Assembly: GCF_029265375.1 (NCBI RefSeq)
Contig: NZ_JAJUJJ010000006.1
Coordinates: forward strand, 1 to 64,000
Source: Nesterenkonia sp.
GTDB taxonomy: Bacteria; Actinomycetota; Actinomycetes; Actinomycetales; Micrococcaceae
Direction: 5' to 3'
Length of the DNA: 64,000 bases
Shown: positions 18,723 to 28,563 of the stretch, one piece after another
Layout of the letters: every line of letters starts with the position of its first letter
Numbering within the stretch: position 1 is the first letter of the stretch
The notes under the pieces: generated by a model
Told to the model about the DNA's origin: nothing
Databases searched by the model: none
The model's input: only the letters and a program-made list of their open reading frames with translations
Program-made: the position numbers and the translations under genes

Positions 18723-19516
18723 TGGGACAGAAGATCAACCCCAATGGTTTCCGTCTGGGCATCACCACTGACCACATCACGCACTGGTACGCCGACTCCA
18801 ACAAGCCGGGTCAGCGCTACAAGGACTTCGTGAAGGAAGATGTTCAGATCCGTGAGCTGCTGGAGAAGAGCGTTGAGCGCGCCGGCATCTCCAAGGTTGA
18901 GATCGAGCGCACCCGGGACCGGGTGCGGGTGGACATCCACACCGCCCGTCCGGGCATCGTGATCGGCCGCCGCGGCGCTGAGGCTGACCGCATCCGCGGT
19001 GAGCTGGAGAAGCTCACCGGCAAGCAGATTCAGCTGAACATCCTCGAGGTGAAGAACCCCGAGACCGACGCTCAGCTGGTCGCCCAGGGTGTGGCCGAGC
19101 AGCTCGCCGCCCGCGTGGCCTTCCGCCGCGCCATGAAGAAGGCCATCTCCTCCGCTATGCGTTCCGGCGCCAAGGGTATCCGTATCCAGTGCTCCGGCCG
19201 TCTGGGCGGTGCCGAGATGTCCCGTTCCGAGTTCTACCGCGAAGGCCGTGTGCCGCTGCACACCCTGCGCGCCAACATTGACTTCGGCAAGCACGAGGCC
19301 AAGACCACATTCGGCCGCATCGGCGTGAAGGTCTGGGTCTACAAGGGCGACCTCACCGACAAGGAGCTGGCGGCTCAGCAGGCTGCAGCTCCCTCCGGTC
19401 GGGGAGGCCGCGGAGGACGCGGCGGTGGAGAGCGCCGTCGCCGTGGTGCCGGCCGTGGCCGCGAGGGCGCACCGGCAGCCGAGGCCGCACCTGCCGCTGA
19501 AGGAGGGCAGAACTGA
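18722..19516 (+). CDS. rpsC: 30S ribosomal protein S3 with RGG-rich C-terminal tail
   Basis: S3 of 264 residues forms the mRNA entry gate with S4 and S5. The KH domain contains [18 protein letters not shown]. The last 45 or so residues are an unusual arginine/glycine tail ([19 protein letters not shown]) ending in an alanine/glutamate stretch. E. coli S3 is about 233 residues. GTG start 18722 overlaps the rplV stop. Confidence 0.97.
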   Translation: MGQKINPNGFRLGITTDHITHWYADSNKPGQRYKDFVKEDVQIRELLEKSVERAGISKVEIERTRDRVRVDIHTARPGIVIGRRGAEADRIRGELEKLTGKQIQLNILEVKNPETDAQLVAQGVAEQLAARVAFRRAMKKAISSAMRSGAKGIRIQCSGRLGGAEMSRSEFYREGRVPLHTLRANIDFGKHEAKTTFGRIGVKVWVYKGDLTDKELAAQQAAAPSGRGGRGGRGGGERRRRGAGRGREGAPAAEAAPAAEGGQN

Positions 19517-19932
19517 TGCTGATGCCTAAGCGAGTCAAGTTCCGCAAGCCGCACAAGCCCAAGCGCGGCGGTATGGCCAAGGGCGGCACCGAGCTGGCCT
19601 TCGGCGAGTACGGCATCCAGGCACTGGGCCCGGCGTACGTGACCAACCGTCAGATCGAGTCGGCCCGTATCGCCATGACCCGCCACATCAAGCGCGGCGG
19701 CAAGGTCTGGATCAACATCTACCCCGACCACCCGCTCACCAAGAAGCCCGCCGAAGTCCGTATGGGCTCCGGTAAGGGCTCGCCCGAGTGGTGGGTCGCC
19801 AACGTCAAGCCCGGACGCGTCATGTTTGAGCTGTCCGGTGTCAGCGAGGATGTCGCCAAGGAGGCGCTCCGGCTGGCAATCCACAAGCTGCCGATGAAGG
19901 CACGCGTGATCAGCCGAGAGAGTGGTGAGTGA
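19516..19932 (+). CDS. rplP: 50S ribosomal protein L16
   Basis: L16 of 138 residues supports the A-site tRNA elbow and the peptidyl-transferase centre. [19 protein letters not shown] and [13 protein letters not shown] are signatures. ATG 19516 overlaps the rpsC stop (TGATG), with GGAGGG just upstream. Confidence 0.98.
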   Translation: MLMPKRVKFRKPHKPKRGGMAKGGTELAFGEYGIQALGPAYVTNRQIESARIAMTRHIKRGGKVWINIYPDHPLTKKPAEVRMGSGKGSPEWWVANVKPGRVMFELSGVSEDVAKEALRLAIHKLPMKARVISRESGE

Positions 19933-19934
19933 CC

Positions 19935-20204
19935 ATGGCAGTCGGATCCAAGGACCTGACCGTTGACCAGCTCGCAGCCATGGACGACGCGCAGCTGGGC
20001 GAGAAGCTCCGCGGCGCGAAGGAAGAGCTGTTCAACCTCCGCTTCCAGTCCGCCACCGGACAGCTGGAGAACTCGGCTCGCCTGAAGGCCGTCAAGCGTG
20101 ACATCGCCCGCATCTACACCGTGCTGCGCGAGCGTGAGCTCGGCATCCGTGAACCTGTGGGCGCCCCTGCTGAGGCCGATGCAGAAGAGACCGAAGAGGA
20201 CTGA
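19935..20204 (+). CDS. rpmC: 50S ribosomal protein L29
   Basis: L29 of 89 residues is a two-helix protein at the tunnel exit. [19 protein letters not shown] is the signature. The C-terminal 20 residues are acidic ([10 protein letters not shown]), beyond the usual 65-residue core. ATG 19935 matches actinobacterial N-termini (MAVGSKDL); GTG 19929, overlapping the rplP stop, is the alternative. Confidence 0.95.
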   Translation: MAVGSKDLTVDQLAAMDDAQLGEKLRGAKEELFNLRFQSATGQLENSARLKAVKRDIARIYTVLRERELGIREPVGAPAEADAEETEED

Positions 20205-20206
20205 GC

Positions 20207-20509
20207 ATGAGCGAGACCAAAGAGACCGTCCAGCGCAACAAGGACCACACCTCTGCTGACCGCAACTACCGCAAGAACCTGCGCGGTGTGGTGGTCTCCG
20301 ACAAGATGGACAAGACCATCGTCGTCGAGGTGGAGGACCGCAAGAAGCACTCCCTGTACGGGAAAGTGATGAAGCGGCACAAGAAGTTCAAGGCCCACGA
20401 CGAGAACGGAGAAGCCGGCCTCGGGGACACTGTGCTGATCTCCGAGACCCGTCCGCTCTCCGCCACCAAGCGGTGGCGCCTGGTGCGCATCATCGAGAAG
20501 GCCAAGTAG
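20207..20509 (+). CDS. rpsQ: 30S ribosomal protein S17
   Basis: S17 of 100 residues is a 16S-binding OB-fold protein. The core begins at [17 protein letters not shown] after about 25 extra N-terminal residues. It is the last gene of the S10 transcription unit; a hairpin and a 398-base gap follow. Confidence 0.97.
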   Translation: MSETKETVQRNKDHTSADRNYRKNLRGVVVSDKMDKTIVVEVEDRKKHSLYGKVMKRHKKFKAHDENGEAGLGDTVLISETRPLSATKRWRLVRIIEKAK

Positions 20510-20536
20510 GCCCACTCACCGCGCACTGACAGTGCA

Positions 20537-20574
20537 GCTGTGCCCCGGCTCGTTCAGGCGACCCGGGGCACAGC
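20537..20574 (+). terminator. Terminator after rpsQ
   Basis: GCTGTGCCCCGG (20537-20548) pairs perfectly with CCGGGGCACAGC (20563-20574) across a 14-base loop. No T-run follows, which is common in high-GC actinobacteria. Confidence 0.7.
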
Positions 20575-20674
20575 CGCATCCGGGGCACTGTACCCGCCCC
20601 CGGCGGGGCTTCACGTGCGGCAGCATCCAAGCGGTCCGCCGGATTCACGGAGGCGAGCGAATCGCCTGCCCGAT

Positions 20675-20703
20675 TTGCTGCCCAAGGCCCAGACACGTAT
20701 GAT
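20675..20703 (+). promoter_or_regulatory. Promoter of the rplN (spc) unit
   Basis: TTGCTG (20675-20680) is followed 17 bases later by TATGAT (20698-20703), one of the best sigma-70-like matches in the window. A leader of about 200 bases runs to rplN. The rest of the 20510-20907 gap holds no recognisable gene. Confidence 0.75.
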
Positions 20704-20907
20704 ATTGAGTCTGTGCGCCCGTGTGCGTAGGTTTCACAGCCGCCGCGGACAGCGCACGTCCCCCAGCAGCCGCCTCGGCCATCCGATCAGCAGGTGCCTT
20801 CCGGGCCGGATCGTATGGGAAAGCGGCGGGGGAGCATCCATTATTCATGAAGTTCCACAAGGCTCACCGGTCGCGGTGAGAACCAGTGCGACGACAGGAG
20901 AAACCAA

Positions 20908-21279
20908 GTGATTCAGCAGGAATCGCGGCTGAAGATCGCCGATAACACCGGTGCCAAGGAGATCCTTGTCATCCGTGTCCTCGGCGGATCCGGACGCCGC
21001 TACGCAGGTATCGGCGACACCTTCGTCGCCACCGTCAAGGACGCCATTCCCGGCGGAAACGTCAAGAAGGGCGATGTGGTCAAGGCTGTGGTGGTCCGCA
21101 GCCGCAAGAAGACCCGCCGCAACGACGGCTCCTACATCAGCTTCGATGAGAACGCTGCCGTCATCCTCAAGGGTGACACCCCGGAGCCCCGCGGCACCCG
21201 TATCTTCGGCCCCGTGGGGCGTGAGCTTCGGGACAAGAAGTTCATGAAGATCGTCTCGCTCGCCCCGGAGGTGCTGTAA
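20908..21279 (+). CDS. rplN: 50S ribosomal protein L14
   Basis: L14 of 123 residues lies at the subunit interface by L19. [19 protein letters not shown] and FDENAAVIL are signatures. GTG 20908 follows ACAGGAGAAACCA. It is the first gene of the separately promoted spc unit. Confidence 0.98.
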   Translation: MIQQESRLKIADNTGAKEILVIRVLGGSGRRYAGIGDTFVATVKDAIPGGNVKKGDVVKAVVVRSRKKTRRNDGSYISFDENAAVILKGDTPEPRGTRIFGPVGRELRDKKFMKIVSLAPEVL

Positions 21280-21282
21280 CCG

Positions 21283-21621
21283 ATGGCAAAGATCAAGAAG
21301 GACGACCTCGTCCAGGTCCTCACAGGTAAGGACAAGGGCAAGCGCGGCAAGGTCCTGCAGGTGATCCCCAAGAACGACCGCGTCGTCGTGGAGGGAATCA
21401 ATCGCGTCAAGAAGCACCTGCGCGCCGGCCAGTTCGGCCAGACCGAGGGCGGCATCGTAGAGTCCGAGGCCCCGATCCACATCTCCAACGTGGCCGTGGT
21501 GGACCCGGAGACCGACAAGCCGACCCGTGTGGGCTACCGCTTTGAGGAAGTGGAGTCTGACGGCGAGACCGTGACCAAGAAGGTCCGCTACGCCAAGGCC
21601 TCCGGGAAGGAGCTGTCATGA
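21283..21621 (+). CDS. rplX: 50S ribosomal protein L24
   Basis: L24 of 112 residues initiates 50S assembly. The KOW motif lies in [20 protein letters not shown]. It starts 3 bases after rplN and overlaps the rplE start by 4 bases (ATGA). Confidence 0.98.
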   Translation: MAKIKKDDLVQVLTGKDKGKRGKVLQVIPKNDRVVVEGINRVKKHLRAGQFGQTEGGIVESEAPIHISNVAVVDPETDKPTRVGYRFEEVESDGETVTKKVRYAKASGKELS

Positions 21622-22187
21622 CCGAGACCGCCGTGAAGATCACCCCCCGCCTGAAGACCAAGTACCGCGAAGAGATCCGGGCCTCCCTGCAGGAGACCTT
21701 CGGCTACTCCAACGTCATGCAGGTCCCCGGCCTGGTGAAGGTCGTGGTCAACATGGGCGTGGGCGAAGCCGCACGCGACTCCAAGCTGATCCAGGGCGCA
21801 GTGGAGGACCTGACCGCCATCACCGGTCAGAAGCCGAAGGTCACCCGGGCCAAGAAGTCCATCGCACAGTTCAAGCTGCGCGAAGGCCAGCCCATCGGTG
21901 CCCACGCCACCCTGCGCGGAGACCGCATGTGGGAGTTCCTGGACCGTCTGGTCACCCTCGCGCTGCCGCGCATCCGCGACTTCCGCGGCCTGAGCGACAA
22001 GCAGTTCGACGGCAACGGCAACTACACCTTCGGGCTCACTGAGCAGGCGGTGTTCCACGAAATCGATCAGGACAAGATCGACCGTCCGCGCGGTATGGAC
22101 ATCACTGTAGTGACCACCGCGACCACCGACGAGGAAGGCCGGGCGCTGCTGCGCGCACTGGGCTTCCCCTTCAAGACCGAACAGTAA
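21618..22187 (+). CDS. rplE: 50S ribosomal protein L5
   Basis: L5 of 189 residues binds 5S rRNA and P-site t[21 protein letters not shown] and [18 protein letters not shown] are signatures. The next gene is rpsH after 87 bases; the usual rpsN between them is absent. Confidence 0.98.
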   Translation: MTETAVKITPRLKTKYREEIRASLQETFGYSNVMQVPGLVKVVVNMGVGEAARDSKLIQGAVEDLTAITGQKPKVTRAKKSIAQFKLREGQPIGAHATLRGDRMWEFLDRLVTLALPRIRDFRGLSDKQFDGNGNYTFGLTEQAVFHEIDQDKIDRPRGMDITVVTTATTDEEGRALLRALGFPFKTEQ

Positions 22188-22274
22188 GCATCTACGTCGC
22201 AGGTCCCCTCACCAAAGGTCCGCAATGGTCCTTCGGAGATCGGAAACCGTGACGAGGAAGGGCACACGCCCCAC

Positions 22275-22673
22275 ATGACCATGACTGATCCAGTCGCAGA
22301 CATGCTGACTCGTCTGCGCAACGCCAACTCGGCATACCATGACCAGGTCTCCATGCCCAGCTCCAAGCTGAAGGTCCGTATCGCCGACATCCTGAAGGCT
22401 GAGGGCTACATCACCGACTGGCGCGAGGAAGAGGCCGAGGTCGGCAAGACCCTGGTCATCGACCTGAAGTTCGGCCCGAACCGTGAGCGGTCCATCGCCG
22501 GCCTGAAGCGCATCTCCAAGCCCGGTCTCCGGGTCTACGCGAAGTCCAACAACCTCCCGCACGTGCTGGGCGGCCTGGGCATCGCCATCCTGTCCACCTC
22601 CTCCGGTCTTCTCACCGACCGGCAGGCTGGCAAGAAGGGCGTCGGCGGGGAAGTCCTCGCCTACGTCTGGTAA
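22275..22673 (+). CDS. rpsH: 30S ribosomal protein S8
   Basis: S8 of 132 residues binds the 16S central domain. [18 protein letters not shown] and the terminal GGEVLAYVW are signatures. ATG 22275 is 12 bases from GAGGAAGGG; ATG 22281 would give MTDPV and cannot be excluded. Confidence 0.97.
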   Translation: MTMTDPVADMLTRLRNANSAYHDQVSMPSSKLKVRIADILKAEGYITDWREEEAEVGKTLVIDLKFGPNRERSIAGLKRISKPGLRVYAKSNNLPHVLGGLGIAILSTSSGLLTDRQAGKKGVGGEVLAYVW

Positions 22674-22694
22674 CCCGGAAGGAGTCTGAGCACT

Positions 22695-23231
22695 ATGTCA
22701 CGCATCGGTCGTCTTCCGATCACCGTCCCTTCCGGCGTCGAGGTCACCCTCGACGGCCGCGAGATCCGCGTCAAGGGTTCCAAGGGCGAGCTGAGCCGCA
22801 CCATCGCTGAGGGCATCTCGGTCGAGATTGAGGACGGGACCATCACGGTCACCCGACCCAATGATGAGCGCGAGTACCGCTCCCTGCACGGGCTGACCCG
22901 CAGCCTGATCAACAACATGATCATCGGCGTCACCGAGGGCTTCACCAAGAAGCTCGAGATCGTCGGCACCGGCTACCGCGTCCAGGCCAAGGGCAATGAC
23001 CTCGAGTTCGCACTCGGCTACTCCCACCCGGTCCCGGTGAAGGCCCCCGAGGGCATCACCTTCACCGTGGAGGGCGCCAATAAGCTGGCCGTCTCCGGCA
23101 TCGACAAGCAGCAGGTCGGCGAGGTCGCTGCCAATATCCGCAAGCTGCGCAAGCCCGACCCGTACAAGGGCAAGGGCGTGCGCTACGAGGGCGAGCAGAT
23201 TCGCCGCAAGGCCGGAAAGGCAGGTAAGTAA
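22695..23231 (+). CDS. rplF: 50S ribosomal protein L6
   Basis: L6 of 178 residues is near the factor-binding site. [17 protein letters not shown] and [16 protein letters not shown] are signatures. It is spaced 21 bases from rpsH and 3 from rplR. Confidence 0.98.
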   Translation: MSRIGRLPITVPSGVEVTLDGREIRVKGSKGELSRTIAEGISVEIEDGTITVTRPNDEREYRSLHGLTRSLINNMIIGVTEGFTKKLEIVGTGYRVQAKGNDLEFALGYSHPVPVKAPEGITFTVEGANKLAVSGIDKQQVGEVAANIRKLRKPDPYKGKGVRYEGEQIRRKAGKAGK

Positions 23232-23234
23232 ACC

Positions 23235-23606
23235 ATGGCTATCGGTATCAAGGGCAAGTCCAAGTCCGCTGCCCGCAGCCGGCGCCACCTGCGCCTGCGC
23301 AAGAAGATCAGCGGAACCGCTGAGCGTCCGCGCCTGGTGGTCAACCGCTCCTCCCGTCACATGGTCGCCCAGGTCGTCAACGACCTCGAGGGCAAGACCA
23401 TGGTGTCGGCCACCACTATGGAGGCTGACCTGCGCAGCTTCGACGGCGACAAGACCGCCAAGGCCAAGCGCGTCGGTGAGCTGATCGCCGAGCGCGCCAA
23501 GGCAGCCGGGATTGAAGCCGTGGTCTTCGACCGCGGTGGCAACAAGTACCACGGTCGTGTGGCCGCCGTCGCCGACGGCGCCCGGGAAGGTGGTCTGAAG
23601 CTGTGA
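23235..23606 (+). CDS. rplR: 50S ribosomal protein L18
   Basis: L18 of 123 residues binds 5S rRNA with L5. [20 protein letters not shown] and the end [10 protein letters not shown] are signatures. The stop overlaps the GTG of rpsE by 4 bases. Confidence 0.98.
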   Translation: MAIGIKGKSKSAARSRRHLRLRKKISGTAERPRLVVNRSSRHMVAQVVNDLEGKTMVSATTMEADLRSFDGDKTAKAKRVGELIAERAKAAGIEAVVFDRGGNKYHGRVAAVADGAREGGLKL

Positions 23607-24340
23607 GTGAGAACGCTACCAATGAGAAGGACTTCTCTGTGACTGAGTCCACTGAGAACACCAACGCCGAGGCCGCTGCGGCCCAGGGCGCCGGTGAGCA
23701 GAAGAACGAGAACCGCGGCGAGCAGCGCTCCCGCTCCGGCGAAGGCCGGGGCCGGGGACGTGGCCGCGGGGAGGGCCGCGGCCGCGGTCGCGACGAGGAC
23801 AAGGACAAGTTCCTTGAGCGCGTGGTGACCATCAACCGCGTCTCCAAGGTCGTCAAGGGCGGCCGCCGCTTCAGCTTCACCGCGCTGGTCGTCGTCGGCG
23901 ACGGCGACGGCACCGTCGGTGTGGGCTACGGCAAGGCCAAGGAGGTGCCGGCCGCCATCCAGAAGGGTGTCGAGGAGGCGAAGAAGAACTTCTTCCGCGT
24001 CCCGCGCGTCGGCTCCACCATCCCGCACCTGGTCAAGGGCGAGGACGCCGCCGGTGTGGTGCTGCTGCGTCCGGCCTCCGCCGGTACCGGTGTGATCGCC
24101 GGCGGTCCGGTCCGTGCGGTCCTGGAGTGCGCAGGCATCCACGACGTGCTGACCAAGTCCATGGGCTCGGTGAACGCCATCAACATTGTTCACGGCACCA
24201 TCGACGCCCTCAAGCAGCTCGAGGAGCCCGAGTCCGTGGCAGCCCGCCGCGGCAAGGCCCTCGACGAAGTTGCACCGGCCCCGATGGTCCGCACCATGCA
24301 GGAGGACCGCGAGGCCCGTGCTCAGAAGGCAGGTGCATGA
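23603..24340 (+). CDS. rpsE: 30S ribosomal protein S5 with RG-rich N-terminal extension
   Basis: S5 of 245 residues acts in decoding accuracy and at the mRNA entry channel. The core starts at about residue 72 ([20 protein letters not shown]). The first 70 residues are acidic/polar, then a run of RG repeats ([19 protein letters not shown]). E. coli S5 has about 167 residues. GTG 23603 overlaps the rplR stop. In-frame GTG 23639 would shorten the extension. Confidence 0.96.
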   Translation: MSENATNEKDFSVTESTENTNAEAAAAQGAGEQKNENRGEQRSRSGEGRGRGRGRGEGRGRGRDEDKDKFLERVVTINRVSKVVKGGRRFSFTALVVVGDGDGTVGVGYGKAKEVPAAIQKGVEEAKKNFFRVPRVGSTIPHLVKGEDAAGVVLLRPASAGTGVIAGGPVRAVLECAGIHDVLTKSMGSVNAINIVHGTIDALKQLEEPESVAARRGKALDEVAPAPMVRTMQEDREARAQKAGA

Positions 24341-24343
24341 GAC

Positions 24344-24574
24344 ATGGCCACCACTGTTCAGTACAGCACTGCAAAGGATCTCAAGCCTTCGGATGCGAAG
24401 CTGGAGATCACCCAGATCAAGTCCACCATCGGCACCAAGCCCAAGCACCGCGACACTGTCCGGTCGCTGGGCCTGAAGCGGATCGGTCACACTGTGGTCC
24501 GTGACGCCGACGCCGTCACCGTGGGCATGCTCAACACTGTTAAGCATCTTGTGAAAGTTGAGGAGGCCAAGTGA
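24344..24574 (+). CDS. rpmD: 50S ribosomal protein L30
   Basis: L30 of 76 residues; the core [20 protein letters not shown] follows about 18 extra N-terminal residues, compared with a usual length near 60. ATG 24344 lies 3 bases after rpsE. The last base of its stop is the first base of rplO. Confidence 0.97.
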   Translation: MATTVQYSTAKDLKPSDAKLEITQIKSTIGTKPKHRDTVRSLGLKRIGHTVVRDADAVTVGMLNTVKHLVKVEEAK

Positions 24575-25068
24575 TGGCAGAGAACACTCCTGCCGAGTCC
24601 GAGGTCCTGAAGCTTCACGACCTGAAGCCTGCCCCCGGCTCCAAGAAGGCCCGCCAGCGCGTGGGCCGCGGTGAGGCCTCCAAGGGTAAGACTGCAGGCC
24701 GCGGAACCAAGGGCACCAAGGCTCGCTACCAGGTGCGTCCCGGCTTCGAAGGCGGGCAGCTGCCGCTGCACATGCGCCTTCCGAAGCTGCGCGGATTCAA
24801 GAGCCCCTTCCGTGTGGAGTACTCCCCGGTCAACCTGACCAAGCTGGGAGAGCTCTACCCGCAGGGCGGCGAAGTCACCGCAGAGGACCTGATCGCCAAG
24901 GGCGTGGCCCGCAAGGGCAAGCCGGTGAAGGTCCTCGGCTCCGGAGAGATCTCCGTGGCGCTGACGGTGAAGGCTCACGCCTTCTCCGGCTCCGCTGAGG
25001 AGAAGATCACCGCAGCCGGCGGCTCCGTGGAGAAACTCCCCCTGAAGAACGCTCCGAAGCCGGAGTGA
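24574..25068 (+). CDS. rplO: 50S ribosomal protein L15
   Basis: L15 of 164 residues stabilises 23S domains. The glycine-rich N-terminal arm ([19 protein letters not shown]) and [18 protein letters not shown] are signatures. ATG 24574 is 7 bases from AGGAGG; GTG 24571 would be only 4 away. It is last of the spc ribosomal genes before a large hairpin. Confidence 0.97.
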   Translation: MAENTPAESEVLKLHDLKPAPGSKKARQRVGRGEASKGKTAGRGTKGTKARYQVRPGFEGGQLPLHMRLPKLRGFKSPFRVEYSPVNLTKLGELYPQGGEVTAEDLIAKGVARKGKPVKVLGSGEISVALTVKAHAFSGSAEEKITAAGGSVEKLPLKNAPKPE

Positions 25069-25086
25069 GCTTCCACCCCTGATGCA

Positions 25087-25151
25087 CTCAGCCCCCGTAT
25101 CCGGTCGGCTCACCTCCCCCAGCGGAGGCCGGGCCGCGGGCGGGGGCTGAG
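25087..25151 (+). terminator. Hairpin between rplO and secY
   Basis: CTCAGCCCCCG (25087-25097) pairs perfectly with CGGGGGCTGAG (25141-25151). The 43-base loop can form further GC pairs. It may be a full or partial terminator. Confidence 0.6.
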
Positions 25152-25167
25152 GCGCATCACCGTCAAT

Positions 25168-25196
25168 TCTTGCCCTGCCTGCCCACACGCTAGGAT
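25168..25196 (+). promoter_or_regulatory. Candidate secY promoter
   Basis: TAGGAT at 25191-25196 is a good actinobacterial -10. The -35 is weak: TCTTGC (25168-25173) at 17 bases or TTGCCC (25170-25175) at 15. Confidence 0.5.
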
Positions 25197-25235
25197 GGCT
25201 GATTGTGTGGTCGGCAGACCCCTAGAGGAGGACGC

Positions 25236-26546
25236 TTGTTCAGCGCAATAGCCAGGGTGTTTCAGTCACCCGATCTGCGCCGTAAGATCTTGTTCACGCT
25301 CGGGATCATCACCATCTACCGGATGGGCGCATTCATTCCTGCCCCCGGCGTGAGCTACGACGGCGTACAGCGCTGCCTGGCGCTGGGCAACGCCGAAGGC
25401 GGGCTCTACTCCTTCGTGAACATGTTCTCCGGCGGGGCCATGCTGCAGGTCTCGGTCTTCGCGCTGGGGATCATGCCCTACATCACCGCAGCCATCATCA
25501 CCCAGCTGCTGCGCGTGGTCATTCCGCGGTTCGAGGCGCTGCAGCGTGAAGGCGCCCAGGGCCAGGCCAAACTCACCCAGTACACCCGCTACCTCACTCT
25601 GGCCATCGGGACGCTGAACGCCACGGTGCTGGTCACTATGGCTCGCTCCGGGGCTCTGCTGGGCTGCGGGCCGGGTGAGATCATCCCCGACGACTCCCTG
25701 CCGGTGATCCTGCTGATGATCGTGGTCATGGTCTCCGGTGTGGCGCTCATCATGTGGCTGGGCGAGCAGATCACCGAACGCGGCGTGGGCAACGGCATGT
25801 CCATCCTGATCTTCGTGGCCATCGCAGCCGGCTTCCCCGGATCCATGTATGAGATCTGGAACGTCCAGGGCTGGCGGGTCTTCACGGTGGTGACGATCAT
25901 CGGCATCATCCTGGTCGGCGCCATTGTGTTCGTGGAGCAGTCCCAGCGCCGCGTGCCGGTCCAGTACGCCAAGAAGCAGGTCGGCCGCCGCACCGTCGGC
26001 GGAACCAGCACCTACATCCCGATCAAGGTGAACATGGCCGGCGTCATCCCGGTGATCTTCTCCTCCTCGGTACTGATGCTTCCCTCAGTGCTCATGCAGT
26101 TCAACCAGCCGGCGCCCGGAGAGGAGCCGGCGCCGTGGATGAACTTCATCAGTCGCTACTTCGGCCAGGGCGACCACCCCGTCTACATGGCCATCTTCTT
26201 CCTGATGACCGTCGGCTTCACCTACTTCTACGTGTCCATCACGTTCAACCCCAACGAAGTGGCCGAGAACATGCGCAAGTACGGCGGCTTCATCCCCAGC
26301 ATCCGTGCCGGCAAGGCCACCGAGAGCTACCTGGCCTATGTGATCTCCCGCATCACCTTCCCCGGGGCGCTGTACCTGGGCTTCATCGCCCTGATCCCGC
26401 TGATAGCCTTCGTTCTTATCGGCGCTGACCAGAACTTCCCGTTCGGCGGAACAAGTATCCTCATCATGGTCGGGGTCGGGCTGACCACCGTGAAGCAGAT
26501 CAATGCTCAGCTTGAGCAACACAACTACGAAGGGCTGCTGCGATGA
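25236..26546 (+). CDS. secY: Preprotein translocase subunit SecY
   Basis: SecY of 436 residues is the ten-helix membrane channel of the Sec translocon. FQSPDLRRKILFTLGI opens the first helix and GVGNGMSILIF is a family signature. Plug and cytosolic loops are present (RVPVQYAKKQVGRR). TTG 25236 is chosen: AGAGGAGG ends 4-5 bases before it and LFSAIARVFQSPDLR matches SecY N-termini. The stop overlaps adk by 4 bases. Confidence 0.97.
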   Translation: MFSAIARVFQSPDLRRKILFTLGIITIYRMGAFIPAPGVSYDGVQRCLALGNAEGGLYSFVNMFSGGAMLQVSVFALGIMPYITAAIITQLLRVVIPRFEALQREGAQGQAKLTQYTRYLTLAIGTLNATVLVTMARSGALLGCGPGEIIPDDSLPVILLMIVVMVSGVALIMWLGEQITERGVGNGMSILIFVAIAAGFPGSMYEIWNVQGWRVFTVVTIIGIILVGAIVFVEQSQRRVPVQYAKKQVGRRTVGGTSTYIPIKVNMAGVIPVIFSSSVLMLPSVLMQFNQPAPGEEPAPWMNFISRYFGQGDHPVYMAIFFLMTVGFTYFYVSITFNPNEVAENMRKYGGFIPSIRAGKATESYLAYVISRITFPGALYLGFIALIPLIAFVLIGADQNFPFGGTSILIMVGVGLTTVKQINAQLEQHNYEGLLR

Positions 26547-27112
26547 CACGTATGCTGATCGTCGGGCCTCAGGGTTCCGGCAAAGGGACCCAGGCCAAGC
26601 TGATCTCCGAAAAGCTGGGAATCGTCGCGATCTCCACCGGGGACATCTTCCGCGAGAACATTAAGGGTGAGACCGAGCTGGGCAAAGAGGCCAAGCGCTA
26701 CGTCGACGCCGGGGATCTGGTTCCTGATTCGCTGACCAACCGACTGGTGGAGGACCGCCTCTCCTGGGAGGACGCCGCCTCCGGCTTCCTGCTCGACGGC
26801 TACCCCCGCAACCGCACCCAGGCTGCCAGCCTGGACGAGATGCTCAGCCGCCTCGGAGTGAGCCTGGACGTGGTCCTGGAGCTGACCGCCGACACAGAGG
26901 AGCTGACTCAGCGCATCAAGAAGCGCGCCGAGATCGAGGGCCGCGAGGACGACGCCGATGAGAAGATCATCCGCCGCCGTCTGGAGCTGTTCGAGAAGGA
27001 GACCCGCCCCATGATTGAGGAGTACGCCTCCCGCGGGCTGGTCAAGCAGGTCAACGGACTCGGCTCTGTAGAGGACGTCAACGCCCGCATTATGGATGCG
27101 CTGAACTCCTGA
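26543..27112 (+). CDS. adk: Adenylate kinase
   Basis: This 189-residue kinase interconverts ATP + AMP and 2 ADP. The P-loop is GPQGSGKGTQ; AISTGDIFRENI and DGYPRNRTQAASLD are AMP/ATP-site signatures. It is the short form without a zinc-binding LID insert. ATG 26543 overlaps the secY stop (ATGA), and map follows after 2 bases. Confidence 0.98.
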   Translation: MTRMLIVGPQGSGKGTQAKLISEKLGIVAISTGDIFRENIKGETELGKEAKRYVDAGDLVPDSLTNRLVEDRLSWEDAASGFLLDGYPRNRTQAASLDEMLSRLGVSLDVVLELTADTEELTQRIKKRAEIEGREDDADEKIIRRRLELFEKETRPMIEEYASRGLVKQVNGLGSVEDVNARIMDALNS

Positions 27113-27114
27113 AC

Positions 27115-27957
27115 ATGTTCACCCGGGGACGCGTAGAGCTCAAGACCGAGCAGCAGCTGCGGTCGATGGACGCTGCCGGCTCCATCCTCTGCGAGGCGCT
27201 GGACCGCACAATCGCCGCAGCCAAGCCGGGCGTCTCCACCGCGCAGCTCAACGACGTCTTCGCCGAATACATCACCCTGGCCGGAGCCAAGCCGAACTTT
27301 CTGAACTATCACGGGTTCCCCGGCTACATCTGCACCTCCGTCAATGAGGAGGTCGTCCACGGGATCCCGGGGGAGCGGGTGCTGCAGCCCGGCGATGTGC
27401 TCAAGATCGACGGCGGCTGCATCATCGAGGGCTGGCACGCCGACTCAGCGCGCACCGTGATCCTCGGCTCGGCGGCGGAGGGCACAGCAGACCCGGAGGA
27501 TGAGCGGCTCTCAGAGATCACCCGGGCCGCCATGTGGCGCGGCATCGTTGCGTTCGCCACCGCCAAGCACATCGGTGAGATCGGCGAGGCGATCGAAGAC
27601 TATGTGCGCAGCCAGCCGGGCAAGCCGCTGGGCATCCTAGAGGACTATGTGGGCCATGGCATCGGCTCGGCCATGCACATGCCCCCGGACGTGTTCAACT
27701 ACTCCACCGGTATGCGCGGAGCCAAGGTGAAGCCGGGGATGGCCCTGGCCATCGAGCCGATGCTGACCCGCGGCGGGATCGATACCGATGTGCTCGACGA
27801 CGACTGGACTGTGGTGACCACCGACGGTTCGCGCTCCAGCCAGTGGGAGCACTCAGTGTGCCGCCACCGCGAAGGAATCTGGGTGCTCACCGCGCCCGAC
27901 GGCGGCGCCTCCGAACTGGAGCCCCTCGGCGTGACGCCGGTGCCGATTCCGGCCTGA
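27115..27957 (+). CDS. map: Methionine aminopeptidase type I
   Basis: This 280-residue enzyme removes initiator methionine. Metal ligands are visible: Asp in KIDGGC, Asp in HADSAR, His in GHGIGSAMHM, Glu in AIEPML and Glu in QWEHSV. The substrate histidine is in NYHGFPGYICTS. It starts 2 bases after adk, completing a secY-adk-map operon. Confidence 0.97.
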   Translation: MFTRGRVELKTEQQLRSMDAAGSILCEALDRTIAAAKPGVSTAQLNDVFAEYITLAGAKPNFLNYHGFPGYICTSVNEEVVHGIPGERVLQPGDVLKIDGGCIIEGWHADSARTVILGSAAEGTADPEDERLSEITRAAMWRGIVAFATAKHIGEIGEAIEDYVRSQPGKPLGILEDYVGHGIGSAMHMPPDVFNYSTGMRGAKVKPGMALAIEPMLTRGGIDTDVLDDDWTVVTTDGSRSSQWEHSVCRHREGIWVLTAPDGGASELEPLGVTPVPIPA

Positions 27958-28046
27958 GGCCCGAGCAGAGCCGGCGGCGGGGGGCCGCGGCTGCAGCCCC
28001 AGTGGAGCCCTATGACTGGACTGACCGCCTCCGAGCTCCGCACTGA

Positions 28047-28076
28047 TTGGCGCGGCGGGCTTGACTCCGGTAGGAT
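28047..28076 (+). promoter_or_regulatory. Candidate infA promoter
   Basis: TTGGCG (28047-28052) and TAGGAT (28071-28076) are 18 bases apart. The gap 27958-28218 between map and infA otherwise holds no recognisable gene. The leader would be about 135 bases. Confidence 0.6.
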
Positions 28077-28218
28077 TGTCTGTTGGTTGTCTCTGCGCGC
28101 CTGTGTGCCCAGAGACTCTGAAGCAGAAATCCAGATCTCCTCGCGCTGCGTCGTCGTCAGCTCATGCTGTGCCTGATGTGCCGCGGTGTGCGGGGATCGT
28201 GAACGGTGTGTGGAGCGT

Positions 28219-28440
28219 ATGGGGAAAAAAGAAGGCGTCATCGAGGTCGAGGGCCAGGTTGTTGAGGCCCTGCCGAATGCAATGTTTCGAGTGAAGCTGG
28301 AGAACGAGCACGTGGTGCTCGCCACGATCTCGGGCAAGATGCGCCAGCACTACATCCGCATCCTCCCCGAGGACCGGGTCGTGGTGGAGATGAGCCCCTA
28401 CGACCTCAACCGTGGACGAATCGTCTACCGCTACAAGTAA
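28219..28440 (+). CDS. infA: Translation initiation factor IF-1
   Basis: IF-1 of 73 residues is an S1-like OB-fold protein that occupies the 30S A site during initiation. [20 protein letters not shown] and [18 protein letters not shown] are signatures. ATG 28219 fits the family N-terminus; an in-frame GTG 33 bases upstream would add untypical residues. Confidence 0.97.
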   Translation: MGKKEGVIEVEGQVVEALPNAMFRVKLENEHVVLATISGKMRQHYIRILPEDRVVVEMSPYDLNRGRIVYRYK

Positions 28441-28449
28441 GGGAGAACC

Positions 28450-28563
28450 ATGAAGGTTCAGCCGAGCGTGAAGCCGATCTGCTCCGACTGCAAGCTGATT
28501 CGCCGTCAGGGTGTAGTCCGGGTGATCTGCAAGAACCCGCGCCACAAGCAGCGGCAGGGCTGA
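28450..28563 (+). CDS. rpmJ: 50S ribosomal protein L36 (zinc-binding type)
   Basis: This 37-residue protein begins [20 protein letters not shown] and ends NPRHKQRQG. Cys11, Cys14, Cys27 and His32 form the zinc ribbon, so it is the zinc-dependent (C+) paralogue. ATG 28450 is 9 bases after the infA stop with GGGAGAA upstream. Confidence 0.97.
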   Translation: MKVQPSVKPICSDCKLIRRQGVVRVICKNPRHKQRQG

